A stretch of DNA of 64,000 nt from an uncultured Lachnospiraceae bacterium (lineage in GTDB: Bacteria; Bacillota; Clostridia; Lachnospirales; Lachnospiraceae). The first letter of the stretch is position 1. The number at the start of each line of letters is the position of its first letter. Location: assembly GCA_910585295.1 (NCBI GenBank), contig CAJUDE010000026.1:1-64000 (forward strand). Direction: 5' to 3'. The notes below the pieces were generated by a model. It ran no database searches and had not been told where the DNA came from. It worked only from the letters and a program-made list of their open reading frames with translations. The position numbers and the translations under genes were made by a program. Below are positions 48,621 through 57,293 of this stretch, one piece after another.

Positions 48621-51320
48621 CTATTTGTTCCCTATCTGGCCTGCCACTTCCTCTGGAATCATATCCCCCAGATAATTCTTCCCCGCTTCCTGCTGCTGGG
48701 CGAATTCCTGGCAGGCAGACGCTATGGCGGCCTTCAATTCCCCCTCAAATTCCCTTGCAGAAATCAGCCCGCAGCCTTGCCCGCGGATAATAATCTGCTC
48801 TAGCCCGTCAGAGGTCACCACTACCACTCGGTATTCCTTTGCATGTTCATGGGCAAATTTTTCAATATACTGGTCAGCCGTTTCCGCCTCTTTTGTAAAT
48901 ACCACATGGATATTATGGTAATCCAAAAGCTCCGTTTTATGGTTCTGGACCCGGTAGGCGTCAAACACCACAATCAAATGGCATTTCCGAACCCCCTGAT
49001 AATTGGACAAAAGGTCCAATAGCTTCCCCCTTGCCCCATCTATATTCTCTTTGGCCAATTCTTTTAAGTCCCCCCAGGAAAAGATCACATTATAGCCATC
49101 CACCAGCATATACTCCTCTTTTGGCGCTTCCCTGTGATACGTGCGGGCCACAGAGGGGCTTACGCCAGTAGGGGCGCCCCTTGCCCTTCCTGCTTTTTTG
49201 GGGTAGCCCCTGCGCCCTGCCTGATTCTGACGTTTGTTTGCGCCCAGCGTATGGGAAAGTATGGCTTCCACCTCCTCTTCCCCAATCCACGGCTCCTCCT
49301 GCTGGAGCGTTCCCTCTTTTGCCCCGGCAGGCAGCGGATTTTGCCCTTGCGCGTCTAAACCGCCCTGACGCAAAAATGGCGGGCTTTCCACATGCATATA
49401 TTCCTTTACCTGATCCCATTTCACTGGAAACCCTGCACCATGGGCGCAGAAGATAGAGCTTGGCGAATGCTCCAGGTCGCTTTCTGGGTCATAAGATGCC
49501 GCTTCCACAATTTCCTGCTGGTTTTGGCATTGCCCATACCCCTTCCATGTACAAGACAGCCTGCCTTCGCCTCTGGTATAGCCAACCACTTCCTGCTGGT
49601 ACCCCCTCATAGACGCCACCGGGGCGCTGCCTGTAAACACTGCCATCCCGCCCTGCTGCACTGGCGGCCCAAAGGTACCACGCATCCGCTCTATATCCAT
49701 CATGGCGCGCCCTACAGCCGCCTCTGGCACCTCCAATTTGAAATTATAGTAAGGCTCCAACAATACAGATTCCGCTTCCATCAACCCCTGGCGCAGCGCC
49801 CGGTAAGTTGCCTGGCGGAAATCACCGCCTTCTGTATGCTTTAAATGGGCGCGCCCAGCTACCAATGTAACCTTTATATCCGTAATCGGGGATCCCGTTA
49901 AGACCCCTTTATGCTCCCGTTCCTCCAAATGGGCCAGCACCAGCCTCTGCCAATTCCTATCCAGCAAATCCTCGCTGCAATTGGCGCCGAACCAAAGCCC
50001 GCTCCCTGGCTCTCCCGGCTCTAACAATAAATGCACTTCCGCATAATGCCGCAAGGGTTCATAATGCCCCACCCCTTCCACTGAGTTGGCAATTGTCTCC
50101 TTGTACAAAATATTTCCGGAGCCAAAAGACACCTCCACCCCAAACCGCTCCAAAATCAGGCTTTTAAGGATTTCCAACTGCACCTCACCCATAATCTGCA
50201 CCTGGATTTCCTGCAGGCGCCCATCCCAGGAAATATGGAGTTCTGGCTCTTCCTCCTGCAATTGGTACAGCTTGGGCAGCATTGTAGACGGGGCGCATTC
50301 CGGCGGCAAATCCATACGGTACGTCAAGACAGGCGCCAAAAGGGGCTGGGAGGCGTCCTGCTCCGCCCCCAGCCCAGTGCCGGGGCGGGCCGTCCCCAAC
50401 CCAGTCACCGCACAGACCATGCCTGCCTCTGCCCGCTGCACCACTTCATACTTTTCCCCAGAATAAACGCGTATCTGGTTGGCTTTCTCTTGCTGCTCCG
50501 TTAAAGGCATTTTAACCTTTAGCGCCCCGCCTGTGACTTTAAGGTAAGTAAGCCTGTTCCCTTGGCTGTCCCTGGCAATTTTATATATTTTCGCGCCAAA
50601 CTCTTTTGGATATTCTGGCGCATCGGCATATTGCCCAAATCCTTCTAGAAATTCTGCAACCCCATTCAGCTTCAGTGCGGAGCCAAAAAAGCATGGGAAC
50701 ATTTTCCTCCCTGCAATAAGTTTTTTTATCTGCTCTTTTTCCAGCCTGCCATGCGCTAAGAAATATTCCAGCGCATGCTCCTCGCACATCGCCGCATCCT
50801 CATAAAATTCTTCCGTACCCGCTTGGGTGAAATCCACGCAGTCGCCATCCAACTCTTCCTGCAGATGTTTCATTAACGCCTCCTGGTTTGTCCCCGGCTG
50901 ATCCATTTTATTGACAAAAATAAATACTGGAACCTTATATTGCTTAAGCAAACGCCATAGCGTGCGGGTATGCCCCTGGATGCCGTCCGCCCCGCTGATT
51001 ACTAAAATCCCATAGTCGAGGACTTGCAGCGTGCGTTCCATTTCTGCCGAAAAATCCACATGCCCTGGCGTATCCAGTAAGGTAACCACTGCCTGCCCCA
51101 CCTTTAATACCGCCTGCTTAGAAAATATGGTTATGCCCCTGGCCCGCTCCAAGCCATATGTGTCCAAAAAAGCGTCCCCATTATCCACCCGCCCCATTTT
51201 TCTAATCGCGCCGCTTACATACAGCAATGCTTCTGACAACGTAGTCTTGCCTGCGTCCACATGGGCAAGCATGCCTACGCTAATATATTTGTTCGGTTTC
51301 TTCTCAGACACAGCATCCAT
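48621..51320 (-). CDS. TetM-like ribosomal-protection GTPase fused to a Rae1/YacP-type nuclease domain
   Basis: 899 residues. Residues 1-690 are a translation GTPase of the TetM/EF-G group: P-loop A-H-V-D-A-G-K-T-T near 19-27, R-G-I-T-I, D-T-P-G-H-V-D-F, N-K-M-D and S-A-L, followed by domains II to V. After a basic, glycine-rich linker (about 690-735), residues 738-899 match the NYN/PIN fold of Bacillus Rae1 (YacP). All acidic positions are kept: Asp741 (L-V-D-G-Y-N), Asp787 (V-V-F-D-A), Asp816 (E-T-A-D) and Asp838 (T-S-D). Rae1 is known to cut mRNA in the ribosomal A site; TetM binds near the A site. The fusion could thus be a ribosome-delivered nuclease, or a TetM-family protein with an extra activity. 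It is in an operon with hemB and hemL. Drug resistance is not shown. Confidence 0.9.
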   Translation of the reverse strand: MDAVSEKKPNKYISVGMLAHVDAGKTTLSEALLYVSGAIRKMGRVDNGDAFLDTYGLERARGITIFSKQAVLKVGQAVVTLLDTPGHVDFSAEMERTLQVLDYGILVISGADGIQGHTRTLWRLLKQYKVPVFIFVNKMDQPGTNQEALMKHLQEELDGDCVDFTQAGTEEFYEDAAMCEEHALEYFLAHGRLEKEQIKKLIAGRKMFPCFFGSALKLNGVAEFLEGFGQYADAPEYPKEFGAKIYKIARDSQGNRLTYLKVTGGALKVKMPLTEQQEKANQIRVYSGEKYEVVQRAEAGMVCAVTGLGTARPGTGLGAEQDASQPLLAPVLTYRMDLPPECAPSTMLPKLYQLQEEEPELHISWDGRLQEIQVQIMGEVQLEILKSLILERFGVEVSFGSGNILYKETIANSVEGVGHYEPLRHYAEVHLLLEPGEPGSGLWFGANCSEDLLDRNWQRLVLAHLEEREHKGVLTGSPITDIKVTLVAGRAHLKHTEGGDFRQATYRALRQGLMEAESVLLEPYYNFKLEVPEAAVGRAMMDIERMRGTFGPPVQQGGMAVFTGSAPVASMRGYQQEVVGYTRGEGRLSCTWKGYGQCQNQQEIVEAASYDPESDLEHSPSSIFCAHGAGFPVKWDQVKEYMHVESPPFLRQGGLDAQGQNPLPAGAKEGTLQQEEPWIGEEEVEAILSHTLGANKRQNQAGRRGYPKKAGRARGAPTGVSPSVARTYHREAPKEEYMLVDGYNVIFSWGDLKELAKENIDGARGKLLDLLSNYQGVRKCHLIVVFDAYRVQNHKTELLDYHNIHVVFTKEAETADQYIEKFAHEHAKEYRVVVVTSDGLEQIIIRGQGCGLISAREFEGELKAAIASACQEFAQQQEAGKNYLGDMIPEEVAGQIGNK

Positions 51321-51365
51321 ATTGCAATGCCCCTTTCCCTGGAGCGTGCTTCAAATCCGTCATTT

Positions 51366-51794
51366 TCACCTACGCTCCCCTCCCAACAACATCTCACAAT
51401 CTATTTTAAACTTCCCATACCCGCTCTCTGCTTTGGGCAAGTCCGGTTCCATATGGGCTTGTTCCAAGGCGCCGTCAAATACATTGGCGCTGGACAAATA
51501 AATAATTTTCCCATCCTTATATTGGACCAGATATTCCCCAAGGACCTTATGCGCCTCCATTTGCTGATGGAAACTGCCCCTAAGGCAGGAAACCACCAGG
51601 GTTGGGCGCACCTCATAGAGAAGCCTTTCCAACTCCCCTTTTGTCCCAAGCGCAAATTGATGCATAGACGGGTCACGCCGGAATTTTACCTGCCTGGCCT
51701 TATAAGCGCCATAAACGTCCATAAATTCCTGATCCAGTTTTTTCTTAATACAAGAGCCGGTATAGCCGCTTGCCCCTAAAATTAAAATCCTCAT
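51366..51794 (-). CDS. Truncated SDR / RmlD-like NAD-dependent protein
   Basis: 142 residues from ATG 51794, after GGGAGG. It begins I-L-I-L-G-A-S-G-Y-T-G, a Rossmann nucleotide-binding start, and proceeds through S-S-A-N-V-F-D-G and Y-G-K-F-K, the catalytic Y-x-x-x-K of extended SDRs such as RmlD. Full relatives run to about 280 residues, so the substrate-binding C-terminal half is missing. The frame stops 45 bases before the GTPase fusion gene. It is either a decayed remnant or a minimal NAD-binding protein. It is the first gene of the hemB-hemL operon, as far as spacing shows. Confidence 0.6.
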   Translation of the reverse strand: MRILILGASGYTGSCIKKKLDQEFMDVYGAYKARQVKFRRDPSMHQFALGTKGELERLLYEVRPTLVVSCLRGSFHQQMEAHKVLGEYLVQYKDGKIIYLSSANVFDGALEQAHMEPDLPKAESGYGKFKIDCEMLLGGERR

Positions 51795-51889
51795 TTGTTT
51801 CCTCCCAAATTTACCCCAACGCTCCACCCTCCTAACAAGTCTATCACAATATTTTAATTTTTACTATCCTATATTATGTGGATTATGCT

Positions 51890-51904
51890 ACAACTATCAG
51901 TTGT
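51890..51904. promoter_or_regulatory. Inverted repeat between divergent genes
   Basis: ACAACT-ATC-AGTTGT, a perfect 6-3-6 palindrome in the 240-base gap between the SDR gene (minus) and the membrane protein gene (plus). It could serve either promoter. No clear -35/-10 pair was settled. Confidence 0.45.
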
Positions 51905-52036
51905 CACTTTCCAGAATTTCGGCTGTTTTTACAATCTTACTGTAAATGTTACAATAAATTATGTTCAGGTTGACGGAAACACAATCTGAGCGTGAGTAGA
52001 AAGAATCATACATAAAAAAGAGGAGGTGTAAATGTT

Positions 52037-52945
52037 ATGATCGAAATTCTATCTCTTATCGCTGCTTTTGGTGGCGGTGTATTCGCAGCTTCCATTGGTG
52101 GGTTGCCGGCATTTATTTTAACTGGCGTATTTGCCATCTCTGGATCTGTAGCAGGCATGTGTGGTGCGGCTGACGCGTCGAATGTCCTGTTAAACTTTAT
52201 TGCGTTTGGGCCGTTCTTCGGACCCCACATTGCATTTGGCGGAGGCGTTGCTGCTTCTGCATTTGCGAAAAAGAAAGGGCTTCTGGAAAGCGGCGCTGAC
52301 ACAGCTACAGCCCTGAGCGGCTTCAATGACCCCAGCGTATTGTTAGTCGGCGGCGTGTTTGGTGTAATTGGCTATCTGTTCAAAGAACTCGTTGTTATGA
52401 ACGTATTTGCAGGGACCATCTCAAACCGTCTGATCACAGATGCGCCTGGATTCACGGTATTCTGTTCCGCAATTGTTGTCCGCCTTGTCTTTGGCGGGAA
52501 GCTTAGGACTGGAACAGAAGTGCTGAGCAAAGGGAACGCCCTCGCAACCACTGTGTTAATCGGCATTACATACAGCTTGGTAGTAGGCGGGGTTTACACA
52601 GGGGCCATCGCAGCAGGCGTCCCAGTAGAAGCTTTTGGCGGGGTATATCCTACTTTGATTTTCGGTATGGCGGCAGTAGGGCTTATCTTCGCAGAATTTG
52701 GCCAGCCATTCTTTGGATGCCACCATATCGTAATCATTGCGGCGGAAGCTGCCGTTCAGTCCTATGCAACTACTGGAAGCCTTTACATGGCTTTATTGAT
52801 GAGCGTTATCTTCGGCCTCATCGCAGCAATGCTTGCAGACTTTGAGGGGCATTTCCTGAACAGCGGAACAGACTCCCACATTGACCCGCCGGCATTCGCT
52901 ATTTTGATTATGACATTTGTTGTCAATGCATGTTTCCCAATGTAA
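52037..52945 (+). CDS. Uncharacterised multi-pass membrane protein
   Basis: 302 residues with about eight to nine predicted membrane segments and AGGAGGTG before ATG. Its segments are rich in Gly and Ala (A-F-G-G-G-V-F-A-A-S-I-G-G at 9-21, G-P-H-I-A-F-G-G-G-V-A-A near 62-73), with conserved-looking polar residues in D-A-S-N and F-F-G-C-H-H-I-V. I do not recognise the family. The shape is that of a small secondary transporter or channel. It is monocistronic, faces a convergent LysR gene and is followed by a strong hairpin, so it may be the transporter controlled by that LysR protein. Confidence in its being a real gene is high; the function is open. Confidence 0.8.
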   Translation: MIEILSLIAAFGGGVFAASIGGLPAFILTGVFAISGSVAGMCGAADASNVLLNFIAFGPFFGPHIAFGGGVAASAFAKKKGLLESGADTATALSGFNDPSVLLVGGVFGVIGYLFKELVVMNVFAGTISNRLITDAPGFTVFCSAIVVRLVFGGKLRTGTEVLSKGNALATTVLIGITYSLVVGGVYTGAIAAGVPVEAFGGVYPTLIFGMAAVGLIFAEFGQPFFGCHHIVIIAAEAAVQSYATTGSLYMALLMSVIFGLIAAMLADFEGHFLNSGTDSHIDPPAFAILIMTFVVNACFPM

Positions 52946-53031
52946 TGCATTCGCGCAACAAGTTCCTCTCAAAAATGTATGGTAACTAAAATGTTCCTTT
53001 GAGTGGAGGGAGAATATTCCACTCGCCCAAA

Positions 53032-53066
53032 GGGCCGCTTTTCTAACTGCTATGGAAAAGCGGCCC
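53032..53066. terminator. Hairpin between the membrane protein and LysR genes
   Basis: Perfect 12-bp stem GGGCCGCTTTTC with GAAAAGCGGCCC; a second small stem (GCCCAT-TTT-ATGGGC, 53069-53083) overlaps the LysR stop. Another 7-bp stem lies at 53001-53024. Together they separate the convergent genes. Confidence 0.75.
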
Positions 53067-53075
53067 ATGCCCATT

Positions 53076-54020
53076 TTATGGGCTTATGTTTGGGAACAGT
53101 GCAGATTCTGCCCTAAACGCCGTATCATGGAATACTGTACTGTACTTTTCTTTTGCATAATCAATATAATGCTGCGTCTCCCTATCTGGGTAAACGCCTT
53201 TTAGCGTAACCAAATGCGTTTCTATATACATTTGCGAGCCATCATCCAAAAAAAACGGCAGGAACGTGATTCCTGGAAAATTATAATAACGGTACAGCAA
53301 TTTACTGCTGAACCCTACCAATTCTTCCTTGGCGCATAGGATTGACAAAAATTCATTCAGCGCCACCTGGTTATAGACGGAATAAGAAATCCCCAATTGC
53401 TCTGCATGCCGCAAAATCCATCCATTATGCCCTTCGTACAAATTCAACAACAGCAATGGGCGCCCTTCTAAGTCTGCTATTGCAACCTTCCCTTTCTCTG
53501 CAAGGGGATGGGCATTGTTCACTGCCACATACAAAGGCTCCCTTCCTACAATTTGATGGGACTGGAACTCCTCTGGGATGGGCGGCACCATATAGGCAAT
53601 ATCTCCTTTGCCCTCTAACATGCTTTGCACCATCACCTCTTTTGGCTCTTCCATATACATGGTCTCAAATTCTGGGTAAAGCTTCCCATATTCCGCAAAC
53701 TCATCTGTATCCGTGGCAAGGGCAAACCCTGGAGAGGCAATGATTTTAAGCACTCTTTTTTGATGGACAGACGCAACCTCCCGTTGTAATTCCTGATATG
53801 AGTCTAGTACCTTCTTAAAGAATTCATACAATTTCACAGCAGATTCCGTAGGGGTGACGCCAGAAGAAGTACGCTGAAATAAAGGAAATCCCAGTTCCGC
53901 CTCTAATTTGCTGACAGACTTACTCAACCCCTGCTGGGAAATATACAATGCCTGGCTGGACTTTGTCATATTGCAGTCTTTATATAATTGAACAAAATAC
54001 TGGATTTGCCGTAATTCCAT
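53076..54020 (-). CDS. LysR-family transcriptional regulator
   Basis: 314 residues from ATG 54020, after AAGGAGGG; a longer frame to 54050 lacks a site. The winged helix M-E-L-R-Q-I-Q-Y-F and S-S-Q-A-L-Y-I-S-Q-Q-G-L-S-K-S-V is typical. The effector domain (about 90-300) resembles regulators of aromatic or organic acid use, but no ligand motif is decisive. It starts 36 bases after the precorrin-2 dehydrogenase gene, so it may be read from the cobalamin operon, and it is convergent with the membrane protein gene at 52037. Confidence 0.87.
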   Translation of the reverse strand: MELRQIQYFVQLYKDCNMTKSSQALYISQQGLSKSVSKLEAELGFPLFQRTSSGVTPTESAVKLYEFFKKVLDSYQELQREVASVHQKRVLKIIASPGFALATDTDEFAEYGKLYPEFETMYMEEPKEVMVQSMLEGKGDIAYMVPPIPEEFQSHQIVGREPLYVAVNNAHPLAEKGKVAIADLEGRPLLLLNLYEGHNGWILRHAEQLGISYSVYNQVALNEFLSILCAKEELVGFSSKLLYRYYNFPGITFLPFFLDDGSQMYIETHLVTLKGVYPDRETQHYIDYAKEKYSTVFHDTAFRAESALFPNISP

Positions 54021-54056
54021 TCTTTCCCTCCTTTTCGGCTCCCCATCCATCGTCCC

Positions 54057-54518
54057 CTATAATAATGTTTTCAACAATTCCCGAATGCCCTTTGTAACCT
54101 CTGCAGCCTTCTTGTGGTCCCTGCCACCGGCCGTAACCCCTACCGTAATTTCCCCTTCCCTTGCAATGCCTGGAAAATAAAAATCACATTTACGCTTGTC
54201 AGAGGCCACGTTTACCAAAATATTTTTTTGGCGGCACTCCTGAAAAATCATGTTATTTACAGCCTCATCATCTGTTATGGCAAGGACCATATCCGCCCCC
54301 TGCAGCTCCCCCTGCCGATATGGACGCTGCTCCAGCGTAAGCTTCCTTTGCCCCTCTGCCAGGCCCACCAGCGCTTTGGAAATTTTTGGCGCAACCACAT
54401 GCACCTCCGCGCCAAATTCCAGCAGGGCAGATACGCGCCTTGTGGCAATGGCCCCGCCGCCGAATACCCGTGCCTGCTTGCCTTCCAAATCAATAAATAT
54501 TGGAAAATATGCTCCCAT
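54057..54518 (-). CDS. sirC: Precorrin-2 dehydrogenase (sirohydrochlorin synthesis)
   Basis: 153 residues from ATG 54518, five bases after GGGAG; GTG 54524 overlaps that site. Family features: F-P-I-F-I-D-L-E-G-K at the start, the NAD motif V-F-G-G-G-A-I-A-T-R-R and N-V-A-S-D, then a short dimer region C-D-F-Y-F-P-G. It is the SirC/Met8 N-terminal type without a methyltransferase or a long chelatase tail. It oxidises precorrin-2, made by the CobA part of the hem fusion, to sirohydrochlorin. It sits 12 bases after cbiC in the cobalamin operon, and also supplies siroheme for the reductases at 16 and 20 kb. Confidence 0.88.
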   Translation of the reverse strand: MGAYFPIFIDLEGKQARVFGGGAIATRRVSALLEFGAEVHVVAPKISKALVGLAEGQRKLTLEQRPYRQGELQGADMVLAITDDEAVNNMIFQECRQKNILVNVASDKRKCDFYFPGIAREGEITVGVTAGGRDHKKAAEVTKGIRELLKTLL

Positions 54519-54530
54519 AACCACTCCCTT

Positions 54531-55166
54531 TTAGCGCCCGCATGCCAGATACAATAAGGCGTTTACAATTGCCGCCGCAACATTGCTGCCGCCTTTCCTT
54601 CCTTTTGCAACAATGTATGGCACAGGGAGCTGAAGGATCATTTCCTTTGCCTGCACCACATTCACAAACCCCACAGGGACCCCAATAATAAGCTCTGGCT
54701 TCCATTTCCCTTCCTGTACCAATTCATAAATCCGCACCAATGCCGTAGGCGCATTCCCCACTGCCACAATCAACGGGCGGTTTAATTCCGCCGCCTTGTC
54801 CATGCTTGCTGCAGACCGCGTACTCCCCAAAGCCTTTGCCTGCTGCACTACATCCTCGTCCGATATAAAATTATATGCTTCCACCCCAAGTTTTTGCATT
54901 GCACTTGCATTAATGCCCGCTTTTGCCATCTTAGTGTCTGTGACAATGCAGGCTTTGTTTTTCAATGCCTCTAACGCATGCTCCAAAACATTAGGGGAAA
55001 ATACCAGATTATCCACATATTCAAAATCTGCTGTGGTATGTATGACCCGTTTCACGATAGGCGCATACTTTTCGTCCAGCTTACGGCTGCCAAGCTCCTC
55101 TGTAATAATCTCAAAACTCCGTGCTTCTATCTCTTGTGGCAGCACTTGCTCTAACTTTGTCTCCAT
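54531..55166 (-). CDS. cbiC: Precorrin-8X / cobalt-precorrin-8 methylmutase
   Basis: 211 residues from ATG 55166, after AAAGGAGG. It shows the catalytic His in V-I-H-T-T-A-D (about residue 40), D-T-K-M-A-K-A-G-I near 77-85 and the C-terminal G-V-P-V-G-F-V and G-G-S-N-V-A-A-A. It moves a methyl group from C11 to C12 of the corrin ring, giving (hydrogeno)cobyrinic acid. It is 13 bases downstream of cobO. The other corrin-ring enzymes, CbiD to CbiL, are not in the window. Confidence 0.92.
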   Translation of the reverse strand: METKLEQVLPQEIEARSFEIITEELGSRKLDEKYAPIVKRVIHTTADFEYVDNLVFSPNVLEHALEALKNKACIVTDTKMAKAGINASAMQKLGVEAYNFISDEDVVQQAKALGSTRSAASMDKAAELNRPLIVAVGNAPTALVRIYELVQEGKWKPELIIGVPVGFVNVVQAKEMILQLPVPYIVAKGRKGGSNVAAAIVNALLYLACGR

Positions 55167-55179
55167 GATATAACCTCCT

Positions 55180-55770
55180 TTACCATTCAATCCCCCGCCT
55201 TGCCGCAACCCCCTGGCTATAGGGATGTTTTTCCATCTGCATAATTGTCACATAATCCGCGTGGGCTAACAGCTCTGGGGCAGGGTCCCGTCCTGTAAGC
55301 GCCACCTCTAAATTGTCTGGCTTCTGCTCCAAGAAAGCCAATAATTCCTGGCGGTCTACCATTCCCTGGTTATAAGCTGCCAAGATTTCATCCAGCACCA
55401 ATAAAACGCCTGGCGAATGGGAATTCCCGCCGTTCCCTTCTGCATACTTGGGGCGAAGGCTTGCCGCCTGGCATGCCAGCCGCGCCTCAGCCAGCACTTT
55501 GCTGAGATGGGCGCTGTAATACTCCGCCGCCTCCTGTTTCTGCCCTGCCGTCATCTGGAAAGTAAACCCAAAGCTTTTCCTACACAAAAAAAGCTTCACA
55601 GGTTCCAACTGCCCCAAAATTGCCAACTCACCAGAAGTATCCTTTTTTAAAAACTGGGTGAAAAGGACTTCCCCGCCTGCCCCGGCAAACCGGACAGTAA
55701 GCCCAATGGCTGCGGTTGTCTTCCCTTTCCCCTCCCCAGTATAGATATGGACAAAACCTTTCTTTTTCAT
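55180..55770 (-). CDS. cobO: Cob(I)alamin adenosyltransferase (CobO/BtuR type)
   Basis: 196 residues. The ATP-binding P-loop G-E-G-K-G-K-T-T is near residues 12-19, and the family end A-R-R-G-I-E-W is present. It adds the 5'-deoxyadenosyl group to the corrinoid cobalt. The start ATG overlaps the cbiP stop (ATGA), so the genes are translationally coupled. The spacing to cbiC is 13 bases. Confidence 0.93.
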   Translation of the reverse strand: MKKKGFVHIYTGEGKGKTTAAIGLTVRFAGAGGEVLFTQFLKKDTSGELAILGQLEPVKLFLCRKSFGFTFQMTAGQKQEAAEYYSAHLSKVLAEARLACQAASLRPKYAEGNGGNSHSPGVLLVLDEILAAYNQGMVDRQELLAFLEQKPDNLEVALTGRDPAPELLAHADYVTIMQMEKHPYSQGVAARRGIEW

Positions 55771-57293
55771 ACGCCGCGCTCCAAAATTTCATATATTTTC
55801 CCCATATCCAAATGCCTGCGCAACGTATCTGCCAACAGGTCATACTGCCGCTCCTTGTACTGTTGGCGGCTGACGGATCCCGCCGAAAGGGATATACCTT
55901 TTTTCCCCGCCAAAATTTCCACAATCGCGGACGCAATCCCTTCCCCATCAAAAATGCCATGGACATATGTCCCATAGACATTCCCATATTGGCTTCCATC
56001 TGTATATTGCCTGTCCCTTTCCAAAGCTTCCCTGCCTGACTGCACCTGGAATGTAACCAATTCCCTGCTGGCATCTTTCTGGCTGTTGGTCCGGCCCATA
56101 TGGATTTCATAGCCTTCCAGGGCCATCCCACTTAAGCCCGCCAATGCGCCGTCAAGCGCCTTGAACTTCCCAGACACCCTTGTCCTGGTTTTCTCCTGGG
56201 TAAACACAGTCTCAACCGGAAGCAGCCCCATTCCCCTTAAGCTCCCCCCTTCTTCTACCTGTTCTGGGTCTGATAACCGTTCGCCAAGCATTTGGTAGCC
56301 CCCGCAAATGCCAAAAACCACGCACCCACGCTCTGCTGCACGAAGAATGGCGCCTTCCATCCCACTTTGCCTTAGCCATTTCAAATCGCCCATGGTATTC
56401 TTTGTGCCTGGAAGGATAACCATATCCGCGCCCTCAAGCTGGCTTGCTTTGGAAGCATAGGTAAGGGTTACCTGCTCCATAGATTCCAGCACTGCAAAAT
56501 CTGTAAAGTTAGAAATCCTCGGCAGCTTGGCAACTGCAATATGGATCGGCCCTTTTTCTTTGCCAGGGACAAACCGCTCCGTCAGGCTGTCCTCTTCCTC
56601 TATGTCAACCTGCATATATGGAACCACCCCAACGACGGGGATTCCCATTACCCCTTCTATCATCCCCACTCCTGGATCCAAAATACTTTTGTCCCCACGG
56701 AATTTATTAATAATTGTCCCTTTCACAAACTTCTTCTCTTCTTCTGTAAGAAGCAATGCCGTCCCTGCTAACTGGGCGAACACGCCGCCCCTGTCAATAT
56801 CCCCTGCCAAAAGCACTGGGGAGTTTGCCATTTTCGCCATCCCCATATTTACAATATCGTCCTGTTTCAAATTGATTTCCGCCGGGGAACCTGCCCCTTC
56901 CATTACAATAATGTCATACGCCTCTTCCAGCGCATGGTAAGCTGCCAAAACCTCCGGGATTAACTGCTTTTTATAAGAAAAATACTCTCTGGCCCCCATC
57001 GTCTTATGCACCTTCCCATTTACAATAACCTGGGAACCTGTATCGCTGGTTGGCTTTAATAAAATGGGGTTCATTTCCACAACAGGCTCTATCCCAGCCG
57101 CCTCCGCCTGCATCGCCTGGGCGCGCCCCAGTTCCAGCCCTTCTTTGGTAATAAAGGAATTCAATGCCATATTTTGGGATTTAAAAGGCGCGGTTTTGTA
57201 CCCATCCTGCTTAAAAATCCGGCATAAGCCTGCCGTCAGCAAGCTTTTCCCTACATTTGACATGGTGCCTTGAACCATAATTGACTTTGCCAT
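55767..57293 (-). CDS. cbiP: Adenosylcobyric acid synthase (glutamine-hydrolysing)
   Basis: 508 residues from ATG 57293 with AGAGGTGG upstream; a longer frame to 57365 is not supported. The N-terminal domain is a P-loop-like synthetase (I-M-V-Q-G-T-M-S-N-V-G-K-S). The C-terminal triad-type glutaminase has the nucleophile Cys in V-F-G-I-C-G-G-Y-Q-M-L near 340 and the His in Y-G-T-Y-V-H-G-I-F. It amidates four side chains of adenosylcobyrinic diamide. First gene of the cbiP, cobO, cbiC, sirC run. Confidence 0.94.
   Translation of the reverse strand: MAKSIMVQGTMSNVGKSLLTAGLCRIFKQDGYKTAPFKSQNMALNSFITKEGLELGRAQAMQAEAAGIEPVVEMNPILLKPTSDTGSQVIVNGKVHKTMGAREYFSYKKQLIPEVLAAYHALEEAYDIIVMEGAGSPAEINLKQDDIVNMGMAKMANSPVLLAGDIDRGGVFAQLAGTALLLTEEEKKFVKGTIINKFRGDKSILDPGVGMIEGVMGIPVVGVVPYMQVDIEEEDSLTERFVPGKEKGPIHIAVAKLPRISNFTDFAVLESMEQVTLTYASKASQLEGADMVILPGTKNTMGDLKWLRQSGMEGAILRAAERGCVVFGICGGYQMLGERLSDPEQVEEGGSLRGMGLLPVETVFTQEKTRTRVSGKFKALDGALAGLSGMALEGYEIHMGRTNSQKDASRELVTFQVQSGREALERDRQYTDGSQYGNVYGTYVHGIFDGEGIASAIVEILAGKKGISLSAGSVSRQQYKERQYDLLADTLRRHLDMGKIYEILERGV

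Noticed and set aside
48621..51320. Call of an acquired tetracycline resistance gene
   Set aside because: No mobile element flanks it, it sits in an operon with hemB and hemL, and the nuclease fusion suggests a housekeeping or stress role; resistance cannot be read from sequence.
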